Shown here in pieces: positions 1 through 10,298 of a stretch of DNA of 64,000 nt. The DNA comes from Myrica gale (Eukaryota; Streptophyta; Magnoliopsida; Fagales; Myricaceae). Each line of letters opens with the position of its first letter. The first letter of the stretch is position 1. The position numbers were made by a program, and so were the translations under genes. Location: the NCBI GenBank assembly GCA_963930655.1, contig OZ005601.1, forward strand, positions 22,258,921 to 22,322,920. Reading direction: 5' to 3'. Under the pieces are notes generated by a model that did not search any database, was not told the DNA's origin, and saw nothing but the letters and a program-made list of their open reading frames with translations.

Positions 1-241
1 CCAACAAATATTTGTTTTTTCCTGTTCTCTTTTACACTCGGCCTTGTGTTGTTTTGGGTTAAAGAGTGAAGAGTGAGAGAGAGAGTGTGAGGTGTAAAAG
101 TCTAGAAAGGACATCCACGTTGAGGCCTAAGCATAATGTGGAACCGTCTATAATGGTGACAGCTGATAAAGGTCTCCATGTAAAGGCCAAGACAAGTCTT
201 GGTGACAAGACAAGTTATGAGAGGCGTCTCTTCAGCATTTC

Positions 242-577
242 GGAAAATAACATTTTAGTCATTGGGTTTTCACCACTTTTATTTTTTAGTCTTTAAATTT
301 AATTTTTTTTTCAGATTTTAGTCCTTTGGTTTTCATTTTTTGACAAAATAGTTTTTCCGTCAGGGTTCCGCCTCTTTCCCTAATGGAAAGGCCACATCAG
401 GTGACTACTCAACAGCTGATGTGGTAAGGAAAATTGACATTTTAGTCATTGGGTTTTACCCCTTTTATTTTTTAGTCCTAGGGTTTAATTTTTTCAAATT
501 TTAGTCTTTGAGTTTACATTTTTTTTACGAAATGACCCTTCTGTCAGGGATTACTGTTCAAGTAATTGTATGATTGC
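242..577 (+). repeat. Left arm of the foldback element
   Basis: The arm contains two related modules, about 247-452 and 453-577. Each has the phrase 'TTTTAGTCATTGGGTTTT' followed by 'TTTATTTTTTAGTC' and a 'CCGTCAGGG' or 'CTGTCAGGG' block. The arm is about 90 percent identical by eye to the reverse complement of 3967-4320. Confidence 0.75.
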
Positions 578-2203
578 TAAAATTTTGGGTAAATTACTCC
601 ACCAGTCCCTGGAGTTTAACGTTTTCCCAGATTGGTCCCTGCGGTAATTTTTGTCCTACGGGTGTCCCTGTGGTTTCTAACACTTCCTGTATTAGTCCTT
701 CCGTCAGATAGGTAACGGAACTTGCATACGTGGCTGACGGAGACCACGTCAGAACCAATACATGCCTAACACCTGTGAAAAATGCCACATCATTAAAAAC
801 GTTATAAAAACGTGGGTCCCGCCTCCAACATGTCATTCCACGTTGGATTTTCTCTCTCTCTCTCTCTCTCTCCCCCCCCCCCCTGCAAAGCGACTCTCTG
901 CGTCTCTCTTTCAACGGGACAAAGCGTACAGACGTTAATGGCTCTTTTTCGTTTCTTGTACTCTCCGTCGACGACTTCCTTTTCCGCTGCGCAACACCTC
1001 TTACGGATGCCTTTATCCAATATTAGCTGCTACAGTCTTTCTTTCTCTCGGTCTCTCCCCTCTGTCTCTCCTCTTTCTCACTCCCATTACCATGCACATG
1101 CCCCTTCCGTTAAAACCAAAAGAGTAAGAAAATTCGTCTTGCAGTTCTCGTTTACCGCTCAAGAAATAGCTATTGATTCTTCTTTAGCCAATGTGTCCAC
1201 TGAAAGCGATGAATCGGAACCAGAGTCTTCACGAACTAGATTGGTTGCCCAGAACGTACCTTGGACTTGTACCGCTGAAGACATTCGCTCTCTCTTCGAG
1301 AAGCACGGGACTGTCCTCGACGTTGAGGTTTCAATTCTTTTTCTTCTCTATTCTAAGCAATTTTTGTCTGTTGTCTCAGATAGACTATGATTTTTGGTTG
1401 CTTTTTTTAACTGAGTTTCTGGTATTTTCCTGTGGTGGTTAAGCTTTCTATGCATAACAAGACCAGAAACAGGGCTTTGGCATTTGTCACTATGGGTTCG
1501 CCTGAGGAGGCAATTACAACTCTTAGTCGTAATTATTCAGGTCATGTTGATACATCTGAGAACATTTAGAAAAATCCTGAACATTGAAAACCAACTTTGA
1601 TTAGTGAAGCACAGATAGTGTGGAGCGTTAGTTAGCACAGGAGTAGAAAAGGAAAATGTAAGTGAAGCTGTCATAGGAGAGATCATTGAGGTGCTTATAT
1701 AACACGAGAGCTTCTAGAGGGAATTGGTTGAGGGAATATCAGCGGAGCAAGGTGTTAACAAGGCGAAGGACAATAGACCCAGACCGGTGGTTGTGTAGCA
1801 ACAGAGGTGATTTCTATTACTTTTCTCATTTCATTTTCATTGATTTCGGATTTCGATCAACTATTGCCTCAATGATATATACCGTTGATTTCATTGGATT
1901 TTCATTGAAAATGCGGAAGTTAGCTGCTTGATGTTGTTAGAGTTTCGTACCAATGGTATGGAGAGAGAGAGAGAATCGAACGTGGATGATGTGGCATTTT
2001 TTGACACGTGTCAGGCATGTATTTGTTTTGATGTGGTCTCCGTCAGCCACGTATGCAAGTTCCATTACTTATCTGACGGAAGGACTAATATGGGAAGTGT
2101 TAGAAACAACAAGGATACCTGTAGGACAAAAATTACCGCAGGGACCAATCTGGGAAAACATTAAACCCCAGAGACTGGTGGAGTAATTTACCCTTAAAAT
2201 TTT
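578..2203. mobile_element. Pack-MULE: Mutator-like element with captured gene fragment
   Basis: Terminal inverted repeats of about 215-240 bp run from 587 inward and from 2194 inward. They start GGGTAAATTACTCCACCAG and match base for base over long runs, including 'CGTGGCTGACGGAGACCAC'. A perfect 9-bp target duplication TAAAATTTT lies at 578-586 and 2195-2203, the hallmark of Mutator-type transposition. The interior (about 900-1960) is unrelated to the repeats, encodes no transposase, and contains a fragment of an ordinary plant gene with its intron. That makes it a Pack-MULE, a non-autonomous element moved by a MULE transposase from elsewhere. CT and GA runs (850-870 and 1962-1974) sit at the inner edges of the two repeats. 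Confidence 0.85.
938..1540 (+). pseudogene. Captured 5' fragment of a chloroplast RNA-binding (RRM) protein gene
   Basis: Exon 1 (938-1328) opens with ATG and a Ser-rich, plastid-transit-like leader. An acidic stretch follows, then the start of an RNA recognition motif (LVAQNVPWTCTAEDIRSLF) ending in ...VLDVE. An intron from GT at 1329 to AG at about 1443 follows. Exon 2 (1444 to about 1540) continues LSMHNKTRNRGLAFVTMGSP, which is the RNP1 core of the same motif. The reading frame is then lost. The family is the nuclear-encoded 28-33 kDa chloroplast ribonucleoproteins that bind plastid RNA. Only part of one motif is present, so it cannot make a full protein. Retention of the intron means the capture was at DNA level rather than from mRNA. 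Whether the fragment is transcribed, or makes small RNAs against its parent gene, cannot be told from sequence. Confidence 0.8.
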
Positions 2204-3039
2204 AGGGTGTTGGAGTTGGTGAAAAAGTGAAGAGATAAATTATTTGAATGCATTTTTTATATTTATTTGAAGTGAAAAGTGATGATTTGATGAGGAGAGA
2301 GAGAGAGAGAGAGAAAGAATTTTGGGGAATTATTCTATTGGGACCAAAATTTTGACTCATAAACACCATGTCAGCATCTGTTATTTATTCAAAGCACCAA
2401 AACTGAGACATGATGTGTTCTATTGATTGTCAGAAAGAATGTGGCTAAAAAATTCTCTCTATCCCCATTAAATCATCACTTTTCACTTCAAATAATCTCT
2501 CTACTTTTTCACCAACTCCAACTGTAACGCCCCGGGCCCAAACTCCCTACGGAATAGATTTTCTTAGAAAATAAGACTTTTTCACCACGAATAATCATTT
2601 ATCTAGGCCTCAATATTTAAAAACTAATTTTGTACAACCTCAACAAAATATTCATAAACCGTAAAACAACCAAAAAATATAAATCCAAGCCCTAAAATTT
2701 TCATTAGCATATCCGATATTTCCAGTATCGATGAAGATCTCCCAAAATAATACAATATTGAATTCCCCAACATTAATCTTCAAAAGTACTCTTGAAAACA
2801 CGCCTTCGAAACACAAATATCTCTGAAGCTCCTCGAACTTCTCTAATTCCGCCAACTCTGGAAAATATGAAAATAAGGGGTGAGCTACGACTAGCTCAGT
2901 AAGTAGTAAGTCAATGAGGGTTGGAGAAAAGACAATTTTATCACAATAGCCGAAATCCAGAATAAAACATTGTGAGCCATACCGAATCCAAAAATATCAG
3001 TTTGTAACAAAAATATCCAAGGCCACGCAATATAGGGAA

Positions 3040-3230
3040 ATCACCAATGGTCACACAGACCTCCAGGCCACAAAGACCTTCGAACACCAGGCCACACAGA
3101 CCTCCAGGCCACACAGACCTCAAAATATTAGGTCACACAGACCTCTAGGCCACAAAGACTTCCAAATACCACGAGGGGTATCAAATTGGCCACACAGACC
3201 ACAAGGATAAATTGGCCACAAAGACCATAG
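3040..3230. repeat. Short tandem repeats 'GGCCACACAGACCTCCA'
   Basis: About eight imperfect copies of a 17-20 bp unit (GGCCACACAGACCTCCA and variants such as GGCCACAAAGACC) lie inside the solo LTR. They probably arose by slippage or unequal crossing-over in the LTR. Confidence 0.75.
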
Positions 3231-3619
3231 AGATATATCACCAGCGCAAGGATAATTTTTACAGCATGCTCACCAAACAAGTTATAAATATTTCAATTGA
3301 GTTTTATGAAAATCTCAACAATCTCATTTTACCAAAAACTTGTTCAATTCCCCAAATAATACATCAAAACCATATAAAATACGATGCACGTTCAAAATCT
3401 CATTGAAAAACCACTTACATCGAATGTTTAATCAATCCTTAAAGCTTCACCAATAATTGCCGAATAATCTCTCCAAAATTAGTAGCACAACATCAATCCC
3501 AATTTTGGTCTCCAATATACATCTCTGCAACTATTTATTAATCTTGATCTTTCCAGCTATTTATTAAGCTCAATCTCTGCAACTTTAAAATTCAAACATA
3601 CCTCTATCCAACACTTTTA

Positions 3620-3880
3620 AATTCAAACTCAAGATCAAATCTTTATTCAAACCTTTAAATTCAAATTCAAGATCAAATCTTTATTCAAACCTTTAAATTC
3701 AAACTCAAGATCAAATCTTTATTCAAACCTTTAAATTCAACCTCAAGATCAAATCTTTATTCAAACCTTTAAATTCAAATTCAAGATCAAATCTTTATTC
3801 AAACCTTTAAATTCAAATTCAAGATCAAATCTTTATTCAAACCTTTAAATTCAAACTCAAGATCAAATATTTATTCAAAA
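3620..3880. repeat. 38-bp tandem repeat array, about seven copies
   Basis: The unit runs 'CTTTAAATTCAAACTCAAG' then 'ATCAAATCTTTATTCAAAC'. 'GATCAAATCT' recurs at 3633, 3671 and 3709, an exact 38-bp period, with only single-base differences. It lies in the 3' third of the solo LTR. There are no spacers, so it is a minisatellite and not a CRISPR. Confidence 0.9.
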
Positions 3881-3966
3881 ATCAAACACAAGATTAAACA
3901 TTATCTCTTCATTTAAAATTCAAATTAATCACTTACACATTTTTCAGGACGGGATATTACACCTAC

Positions 3967-4320
3967 ACCCTAAAATTTTAAACACCCCAAAAGTTTAACA
4001 ATCATACAATACTTGAATAGTAATCCCTGACAGAAGGGTCATTTCATCAAAAAAATATAAACTCAAAGACTAAAATTTGAAAAAATTAAACCCAAGGACT
4101 AAAAAATAAAAGGGGTAAAACTCAAGGACTAAAATGTCAATTTCCCTTACTGATGAGTTGTCGCAAATGTAGCATTTCCGTTAGGGAAAGAGACGGAACC
4201 CTGACGGAAGGACTTTTTCGTCAACAAATAAAAATTAAAGACTAAAATTTGAAAAAATTAAATTTAAGGACTAAAAAATAAAAGTGTTGAAAATTCAAAG
4301 ACTAAAATATCATTTTTCCC
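3967..4320 (-). repeat. Right arm of the foldback element
   Basis: This is the inverted counterpart of 242-577. It shows 'GACTAAAATGTCAATTTCCC' and 'CCCTGACGGAAGGACTTTT' in reverse order to the left arm. It begins directly after the solo LTR and its target duplication. Confidence 0.75.
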
Positions 4321-6289
4321 ACTCCATTTTGACAAAAGTGGATTTCAACAGTACAAAGAAGAATTGAACATAATTAACCCTTGACCCATATAAAAATATC
4401 TTTTTTCAACAACCGTGCATCGCGAAAGACAAATTAGGAAACATCGTATATATATTCTTCTTTATGGCTCTAAATTACTCTACCTATGTCAGGCTCTTAA
4501 TTAAAGCTTAAAATTATATGTGGATCCAAGATCTCGTCCAAGGCTTTAGTCAATACTTAGTGCTTAATACTTTCGTTCCCTTATTAAAGTGATTACCTCA
4601 AACATCTTTTCCTTTTTTTTTTTAAAAAAAGGAGTCTTTTTATTGACTAAGTGGCTTAATTATGACCATTAAATCACTGTCTTTAGTGATTACTAGGGAC
4701 AAAGGAATATTTTAACTAGTAAAGCAAATGACAGTTGTTTTACCTTTTCTTTTTGTCACATTAAAAAATGCTATGCAGCTGGAGGGAGGTGGAGAGTGCA
4801 ATAACCCAATAGGTCTTTGACAACCCAAGTAGGCCTCGGTGCAGATAGGATTCCACGTAGCTTGTAACTTACAAATTTGTGAATCACGAGCGCAACATTA
4901 TCTCCTAGGATGCTTCTAATTAACCTGCACTCATCATATATCTTCGATTGGCTTCTTAAACAAGCAAAAGTAGATAGTACTACTCCCTGTTCATGATTTA
5001 ATAGTAACACCCCGTGTCAACGAGGTTCTAATGAAGGCGAAAGGGATAGTTAGGTGGCCGGGGAAGTTGGCAAAAAGAGATAATTTCTGTGTAGAAGAAA
5101 GGTCTGGGTGGGACACGGGCTCACTGCCCTGCCCAGTTGCCACGTAGCCAACCCATTCGTACGTTCTACTGTAGAAAAATGGAACATGAAACAAAAAGTG
5201 GAGAACAAAAGGAAGTCTAATTATAGTCATGACTACACACGGTAAAATGTGCAACAGCTCTTTTCGTTTTACTTCTCAGAAATAAGTGAAAGTGCTAGAG
5301 CTGAGCTAGGTTAGATAGATAAGAAACCTAGCTAGTGCCTCAGTTACAACCAGTAGCCTTCATTTTCATTAGTCTTTATAATGCCTATTGCTATTGGCCG
5401 CCTCTTTAGACACTTCCGCAACAAAATTGATACCTAATTAATTTTGCTTTTCACCTAATTTTGGAATTAGAGAGGTAGAAAAATCCTAAAGTGCATACCT
5501 CTTTATGAAGTCCAACCCTCCGTCCTCTTCCAGAAATTGTCACCGTACCTATCTTGCATGATTTTTTTTTACTCCCTCTTTCAAATGGCCGAAAAACTAT
5601 TGCTCGCTTTCTGAATGACACCAGACGGAACAGCTCATTCATATTAATTTCTATGGAGAAGGTGTGATGTGTCAATCTGATGTGATTGGCGAAAGGCGAA
5701 CGCCAATAATAGACACATGAACTTTAGACTGATCAACTCAAGTGTCATGGTATTAGGAGGAGAACTTGCCACGGAACAATCACGGAAATGATTGGCATGC
5801 ATTTTCGGTCATAATAAACGCAGAATAATACTTGAAGCAGTGTATCTACCTGTGTCTCTCTCTGTAAAGAAATTAAAAACCGGGTGCTTCTCGTCTCAAT
5901 CTAGTTTATACTAGGAATAGACGTTTACTCTGTGGCCATGAACTCGTGTACTTGCCAGCCAACAATTATGTTGTTGGTAAGAATACTGTTTCCACGTGCA
6001 GGTCTTTCGACTAATTTTTTGGTGGATATAAATAATCTATATTTCTGAAAAAATTAGATAACAGAGACTGGCTAGTTCAAAATTTCACCCTCAGAACTGA
6101 TTTATTAAAATTCAGAATCATAAGAATTATAGCCATAATTAAGTCTGTGGAGCAAATACATTTTCACTCACGAATTATTATAGATTTTACATTACGTTCC
6201 ATAAACTACAACTTTCGAGACATTGCATCATCTAACTAGCAATCTTAGATATTTTGAAAAAATTGTCAAATTTTTAGACACTTTGCATC
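4321..6289. other. Intergenic, no gene recognised
   Basis: Short open frames here (for example on the - strand at 4771-5254 and 5451-5675) lack gene-like composition, splice structure or recognisable domains. The DNA is unique-looking and AT-rich, with a T10A7 homopolymer junction near 4612-4631. Confidence 0.6.
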
Positions 6290-6860
6290 CAACTATCAAT
6301 GTTAGACACTTTACACCCTCCATCCGACAACAAAAAATTATTAGCGTTATTGATGACAATCAAAAGGTGGATACCCTACTTGAAAGGGCAGAAGTTTAAA
6401 GTGGTTATTGATCAGAAAAGCTTGAAGTATCTTATAAAACAGGATATAGACACCCCTCCCAATAGAAGTGGGTGTCCAAATTGCTAGGTTATGACCTTGT
6501 AGTGGAATACAAGCCAGGAAGAGTCAACTGCGTGGATGATGCTCAATCATGGGTGCCCAAAGAGTATTAGAAAGGAGAAGGACCAGTTCTCAGGCCATTT
6601 CCTACCCACTATGGACTGGATAGCTTCGGTCAAAAGTAATTACTCAACACACCCAACATTTAGTGATTTACTTTGCAAAATACCATGCATGTTGGTTTGC
6701 TATCTACAGAAAAATATAAAATGCATGGAAAAATGCATGATAGTCCTCAAGGAGGACATTCTGGTCGTCACAAAACTATAAGGCAAATTTGCAAGGAGTT
6801 CTATTGGGCAGATCTCAAGCATAGAATCAAAGGAATATATCAAAACATGTGATATTCGTC
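6290..6860 (+). pseudogene. Ty3/gypsy pol remnant: RNase H to integrase zinc-binding region
   Basis: The first frame (6299-6487) reads LLALLMTIKRWIPYLKGQKF then DQKSLKYLIKQDI, the RNase H-like segment that follows gypsy reverse transcriptase. A frame change at about 6480 continues LLGYDLVVEYKPGRVNCVDD. Further shifts lead to GGHSGRHKT-like and EFYWADLKHRIKG-like stretches of the integrase H2C2 region at 6750-6850. The protein would normally sit in a gypsy polyprotein in a virus-like particle. Here it has several frameshifts, no LTR, and stops abruptly at the CT-rich DNA that follows. It is a dead fragment. The exact lineage is not assigned. Confidence 0.8.
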
Positions 6861-6867
6861 CCTCTCT

Positions 6868-7217
6868 CCTCCTCACTCTGCCGCCACATAACACCAGCCG
6901 CTAGCCCTCTCTTACTCTGCATCTCTCTCCTCCTCCAGACCTCCACAAAACTGAACGCCGATCGCCGGACTATCGATTCTCCCCTCTCCTCCTCTTTCTC
7001 TTAGCTCATCCCTCTCCTCTCAGCTCCTCCACACCGGACTGTCGATTCTCCTCTCTCCTCTCACTCCCTCTTTCTTTCAGCTCACTCCCTCACCTCTCAG
7101 GACTCAGCAACTCAGCTCCTCAACGCCGGTCTCAGGTCCAGTTCCGTCTTAACAAGCTGGATCGACTAGCTCTCCAAAATCCCCAACTTCCGACTGTGGC
7201 ACTGTCCATTTCCAAGT
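6868..7217 (+). other. Pyrimidine-rich leader-like sequence with a good splice donor
   Basis: About 350 bp of strongly CT-rich, relatively GC-rich DNA ends at TTCCAAGTGAGTTTC, a strong plant 5' splice site. This looks like a non-coding first exon. The nearest + strand coding signal downstream is the CACTA transposase at 10299, so it could be that element's 5' leader. The link is inference. Confidence 0.35.
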
Positions 7218-7840
7218 GAGTTTCTTTCTCTCTCCCTCCCTCCCTCGATGTCATTTTCTCGCACTTCCCACTATATAAGCATCAGAAATGTTAGACAGGC
7301 CTCCGGTGGCTAAGGCCTCGTTCTCAACATCCATCATGCTAATATATAAGATCCTCAAGGGATGATTGTGGTTAATATGCATGCCCATTCTACTTTCTTT
7401 AATGATATCTAGAATCTCCATACACACGTGGTCGGCATTTGGAGCAGGAAGAGCCAGTGGCTTGGAGATTCCAACCACAGATATCTCAAGCTTGCAAATT
7501 TTGTCGAATTGAATTTTTTTGTTCATGGTGCCCACGGAACTGGGTAGAATACATTATATTTGATCCACAGTCCTGTATCAACCCTATTTAAGTTCTGGGA
7601 CGCAATTCTTAGCAAATTTAATTTTTAGGTTCTGGTTACAATATGCAACTCTGTATATATTTTAATTTTTTTTTTAGATTAAAAGTGGAGTAGTTTTATG
7701 TGATGGGCGATGGTATGAAAGTTGGTAGTTGATGTTTGAGTTAGGATTGTTTTCTCCCACCGTAGGTTTGAGGTCACTTTACACCCTTGTAAAAAGTATG
7801 CTTTTTCGATTAGATTTTTCATTGAATTATAAATTAGCAT

Positions 7841-7862
7841 ATATATATATATATATATATAT
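7841..7862. repeat. (AT)n microsatellite
   Basis: A run of about 11 AT dinucleotides lies just upstream of the solo LTR at 7878. Confidence 0.9.
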
Positions 7863-7877
7863 CAGAGTATTGGACGT

Positions 7878-9175
7878 TGTTAGCCCAAGGTAGTTTTACA
7901 AACAATCTATAAATGATTTTGATGATAACAAAAGTTTCTAAGTTTTTTAAGACTTTAGATTTTATTTTACCAATCCACAAATTCAAAGTTATTTCTACAA
8001 AAAGAATTAAGTTTATCTCACCAAAGAGTTTCTTAATGCATTTAAAGACTTTTACAAGTTGTTTGACAAATTCTTCAAGTTATAGTCACTTAAAAAGGTT
8101 TTGGAATTGAATGAAAACTTCTATTATAGTGAATTTTGCCTCCAAGACTTTTAGGTGTCGACACATTGCACTTACACCCGAGACATGTTTTTAGGGCAAA
8201 AACATGTGTCGACACATTAACCTTATAGTGTCGACACATTGTACTAACACCCGAGACGTATTTTAGACCAAAACATGTGTCGACACATTGACCTTATGGT
8301 GCCGACACATTAAACTGTCTCCCGAGCGCTAATTTTTAGTTCAAATTTCATGTGTCAGCTCATGCCATTTGATGTGTCGATACATTACACGAGTTTGAGG
8401 ATTTTTCGGAATGACATCAGAGGCATCAAATCGCTCCTAAATTCATGGAAAACTTTCCAATGGCTATTCTCACCTACCCAGTCGACCGTTGAAGACAAAA
8501 TGACTTAAATAGAGGACCGGTAGCTGAAGAAGAGAGAGTTCTCACCTACACGCACGGAATTTGCATTTACTCCGTGACCTAACTTCTTGTGAAAAGAGGG
8601 AAAGCTTTGAAGAAGAGAGAAGCTCCGCACCTACCCAGAAGACCTGTTATTTCCTTGCCATATTTCAAGTCTTCTATTGTAAATCTTATCTTCTTCCACC
8701 CTTTGTGTCTCACACTTGTAAATTCGGCTTTAAGAGCAAATACATGAGTTTTTCATTTCACACCCATTCAAGTTAAATCTTGTGAGTGTTGGGTAAACAC
8801 TGAGTCCTACTCTTGTGAGTAGAAGAAATCCCTAGTTGTTGGGATTTGAGAAGAAGAGTTAAAGCGTAAGCTCAAGAAACGCTTTGTGAAGGTTCCTTAG
8901 TACCTGGGAATCTAAGGTGTATTACCTATTTGATAGATAGTGGAGGAAGCCCAAGGAAGTCAATAGCCTTGGGGATGGATGTAGGCAAGTGTTTTGGCCG
9001 AACCACCTAAAAATTACGGTGTCATCTCTTCAACACTTATCTCCTTAAGTGTCATTCTTTCTTATTCTTTGCTCTTGTGGTTTATTGTGATTGGTGTTTT
9101 AAATCTATTTAGAAATTGTTAATTTTTATTAAAACCCAATTCACCCCCACTCTTGGGTTGCTTCATAGACTTTCA
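7878..9175 (+). mobile_element. Copia solo LTR, SIRE/Maximus-like
   Basis: The 1298-bp sequence begins TGTTAGCCC and ends GACTTTCA. The flanking 5-bp duplications are GACGT (7873-7877) and AACGT (9176-9180), one mismatch. The 3' part has the block typical of SIRE-type copia LTRs: GGATGTAGGCAAG, then GGCCGAACCACCTAAAAAT, and 'CCAATTCACCCCCACTCTTGG' shortly before the end. No primer-binding site or gag follows, so it is a solo LTR left by LTR-LTR recombination. The TG/CA borders are by eye. Confidence 0.75.
8150..8400. repeat. Cluster of palindromic TGTGTCGACACA motifs
   Basis: About six copies of (T)GTGTCGACACATT or close variants occur near 8156, 8208, 8229, 8278, 8300 and 8371, some within a repeated 'CACCCGAGAC' context. 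Each is a perfect or near-perfect palindrome. They lie in the 5' part of the copia LTR, where promoter elements would be expected. Confidence 0.85.
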
Positions 9176-10298
9176 AACGTTATCTTCCAAAACGAAAGTA
9201 CAGATTTGAAGTGGCTTGGAATTGAGATTTAAGTCATTAAGTAATTTTTCTTCTTATAGGTTCACTCCCTTGGTAAAGCCTTCTGTTAGGCCTTTTGTCA
9301 ATTAACCATAATTATTTGGCTTTGGGACATGATTGCATCATCTTATGGTTGACATCATGTGTTACACTTCATGGCCGTTACTATTTCAGTTGGAATAAAA
9401 GAACAATGGGGATGATTTTATTATATAGCCATCCATAGATACTGGTTTTTTCCAAAGCAGTCATCCATAGATGCTAATTCTTAAGAGTTCAGGATGATAA
9501 AATGCAGAAGCCATGATTGAGATTTAAGTGGACTATGCCACTGTGAACAGTTCATGGAAGAAGTCTCCTCAGGGTGGACAATGTCTGCCTTTGTGCAGTT
9601 TAAACCTTTTCATCATACTGGCTAGATCATTATGTTATCTTTTTCGTTCTGTCATTATGATATTTTGTGTGTTTCTTTTGAAGCTTAGAAACAAATTCGA
9701 ATACATTTTCAGATTTGCTTCTTTTTCCTAGTTGAGGGTTGATAGGTGACTTGCTGATAAATAATTGTTTTTTCACAAGTCAGTGGTATTTTGATTCTCA
9801 AATATCAATTACTGTTATTTTTGTTTGTTGGTTTCTGTTGGAGGTTGGAGTTTGTGGTTTTTGTTGGAAGGCGGAGGGTAGAGCTAACTATTACTTGTTG
9901 TTGGTTCTGTGGAGTTTATAGGAGACTGGAGGGGTAATTGTTATCTATTGTTGGTTTTGTGGTTTTTGTTGGAGACTGGAGGACAAGGTTTGTGTTGTTC
10001 AATGTTTAATGTTTGTTTGTTGATATATGTTTATCTTTATTTGTATTTAACTTTGGAGATCACTTCCTGGTGGATACCTCTACACTGACGTTGGAGGTCT
10101 AACTCGAGGTCAAACGAAGCCAGTCCTTTTTAGGAATGGATCTTTAAGTTGAATAGTGATTACTTAAATTTAGTTTTGTTGGTTAATGTTTCTTTTTTTA
10201 TTTATGTTAGATTATAACAAAATCTTGATAACATGTGATGAACATTAAAATGATACATTACTTTTTTGTTGAATTTCATATAGTTTTTATTAGCGCTC
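9176..10298. other. No gene; T-rich DNA upstream of the CACTA transposase
   Basis: Nothing codes here. 'GTATTTTGATTCTCAAATATC' near 9786 is nearly repeated at about 14020 within the CACTA element, so this stretch probably belongs to the same element (5' intron or promoter region). A GTTGGAG/GGTTTTTGTTGG repeat runs through 9820-9990. No CACTA terminus (CACTACAA) was found. Confidence 0.5.

Larger units (their letters stand above)
2523..3961. mobile_element. Solo LTR (gypsy-type, TGTAACGCCCC...ATATTACA)
   Basis: The 1439-bp sequence begins TGTAACGCCCCGG and ends CGGGATATTACA, with inverted TGTAA/TTACA termini. The flanking 5-bp duplications are CCAAC (2518-2522) and CCTAC (3962-3966), one mismatch. 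It interrupts the right arm of the foldback, whose sequence continues exactly on both sides. No retroviral-type reading frames lie inside. Its layout (C-rich start, 'AAAATAAGGGGTGAG' block) resembles the solo LTR at 19714-21930, so the two may belong to related families. Confidence 0.75.
242..4320. mobile_element. Long foldback (inverted-arm) DNA element carrying two nested insertions
   Basis: The left arm (242-577, resuming at 2204-2290) is repeated in inverted orientation on the right (2460-2522 and 3967-4320). Both arms are built from 'TTTAGTC...' phrases and contain the same 'CCGTCAGGG' and 'GGTGAAAAAGT' blocks in mirror order. Removing the two insertions (587-2194 and 2523-3961) restores continuous arms and leaves an element of about 1.0 kb. 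The centre holds a (GA)n tract near 2292-2312. The ends look like GGAAAA...TTTTCC. I could not find a convincing target duplication at the outer ends, so the exact borders and superfamily (Mutator-like or other foldback) are inferred. Confidence 0.7.

Noticed and set aside
594..1020. Open frames on the - strand over the Pack-MULE left repeat
   Set aside because: They lie in the terminal inverted repeat and CT tract. The mirrored right repeat (1953-2186) gives the same peptide, so it is repeat DNA and not a gene.
3620..3880. CRISPR-like array
   Set aside because: Units are contiguous with no unique spacers, in plant DNA inside an LTR. It is a minisatellite.
4556..4730. Possible MITE around the T/A homopolymer
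   Set aside because: The flanks are only weakly complementary and no target duplication was found.
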